From NCBI GenBank assembly GCA_034437075.1, contig DAOTVD010000123.1:1-21545 (forward strand): DNA of 21,545 nt, written 5' to 3'. Shown in pieces: positions 21,491-21,545 of the stretch. A program made the position numbers and the translations under genes. Position 1 is the first letter of the stretch. Each line of letters starts with the position of its first letter. This DNA comes from DAOTVD01 sp034437075. GTDB taxonomy: Bacteria; Chloroflexota; Anaerolineae; Aggregatilineales; J027. The notes under the pieces were generated by a model that searched no databases, was not told the origin of the DNA, and was given only the letters and a program-made list of their open reading frames with translations.

Positions 21491-21545
21491 ATGATGGCTG
21501 AAAAAACCTCTCGTGATGTGGTCATTTTGAGCGCGGCGCGCACGC
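21491..21545 (+). CDS. Acetyl-CoA acetyltransferase (thiolase), N-terminal fragment
   Basis: The frame begins at ATG 21491 (MMAEKTSRDVVILSAART) and runs off the right edge. DVVILSAART is the hallmark first strand of thiolases, normally followed by P-x-G-x-F. These cytoplasmic enzymes condense or cleave acyl-CoA with acetyl-CoA using a Cys nucleophile about 90 residues in, which lies outside the window. AGAAAG upstream is a weak ribosome-binding site, and a second ATG at 21494 could be used instead. Whether it serves beta-oxidation or biosynthesis cannot be told from 18 residues. Confidence 0.85.
   Translation, partial: MMAEKTSRDVVILSAART

Overview
This window reads as a piece of a moderately GC-rich bacterial chromosome, most likely a member of the Chloroflexota (Anaerolineae-like). 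That assignment is an inference from style, not from a marker gene: many secreted proteins and lipoproteins with Thr/Pro-rich linkers, SH3-like, LysM and WD40-like modules, a small protein with a C-x3-CW-x-GI-x-PG-x-T motif, and short gaps with sigma70-like promoters. No rRNA, tRNA, CRISPR array, phage or plasmid gene is visible.

Layout. 1-663: the tail of an unknown gene, then a YacP-type NYN-domain protein whose ribosome-binding site lies inside a hairpin. 660-2063 (minus): a secreted protein with two PsbP/DcrB-like domains and a C-terminal thioredoxin-like domain. 2064-2384: a regulatory gap with direct repeats, two long dyads and a C10 tract. 2385-4705 (plus): a lipoprotein with two SH3-like domains, translationally coupled to an M23 peptidase. 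4769-6442 (plus): a HerA/DUF87-type ATPase with a clear promoter. 6443-9382 (minus): two tandem radical SAM proteins with cobalamin-binding-type N-terminal regions. 9460-11374 (minus): a membrane-anchored glucose/sorbosone dehydrogenase-type propeller and a membrane-anchored PsbP-like protein. 11375-12443: a small lipoprotein gene flanked by a MITE-like palindromic element and by a gap with a strong bidirectional terminator and a possible small RNA. 12444-15528 (minus): a three-gene operon of secreted proteins. 15642-17360 (plus): a MurJ-type flippase. 17357-18532 (minus): a LysM lipoprotein. 18700-20790 (plus): a secreted protein with SH3-like and beta-propeller regions, followed by a clear terminator. 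20851-21363 (minus): ferritin. 21491-end (plus): the start of a thiolase.

How the genes fit together. Most of the window serves the cell envelope: wall processing (M23 peptidase, LysM, SH3-like domains), lipid II export (MurJ) and a group of secreted proteins that share one domain type. Five genes appear to carry eight copies of a small domain that begins with a [L/V]-x-[V/L/A]-P-x-x-W motif, which is the most distinctive feature of the window. Ferritin, the thiolase, the HerA-like ATPase, the NYN protein and the radical SAM pair look like unrelated housekeeping or specialised functions. I see no complete novel system such as a defence island or biosynthetic cluster; the more unusual signals are in the domain family and the intergenic regions.
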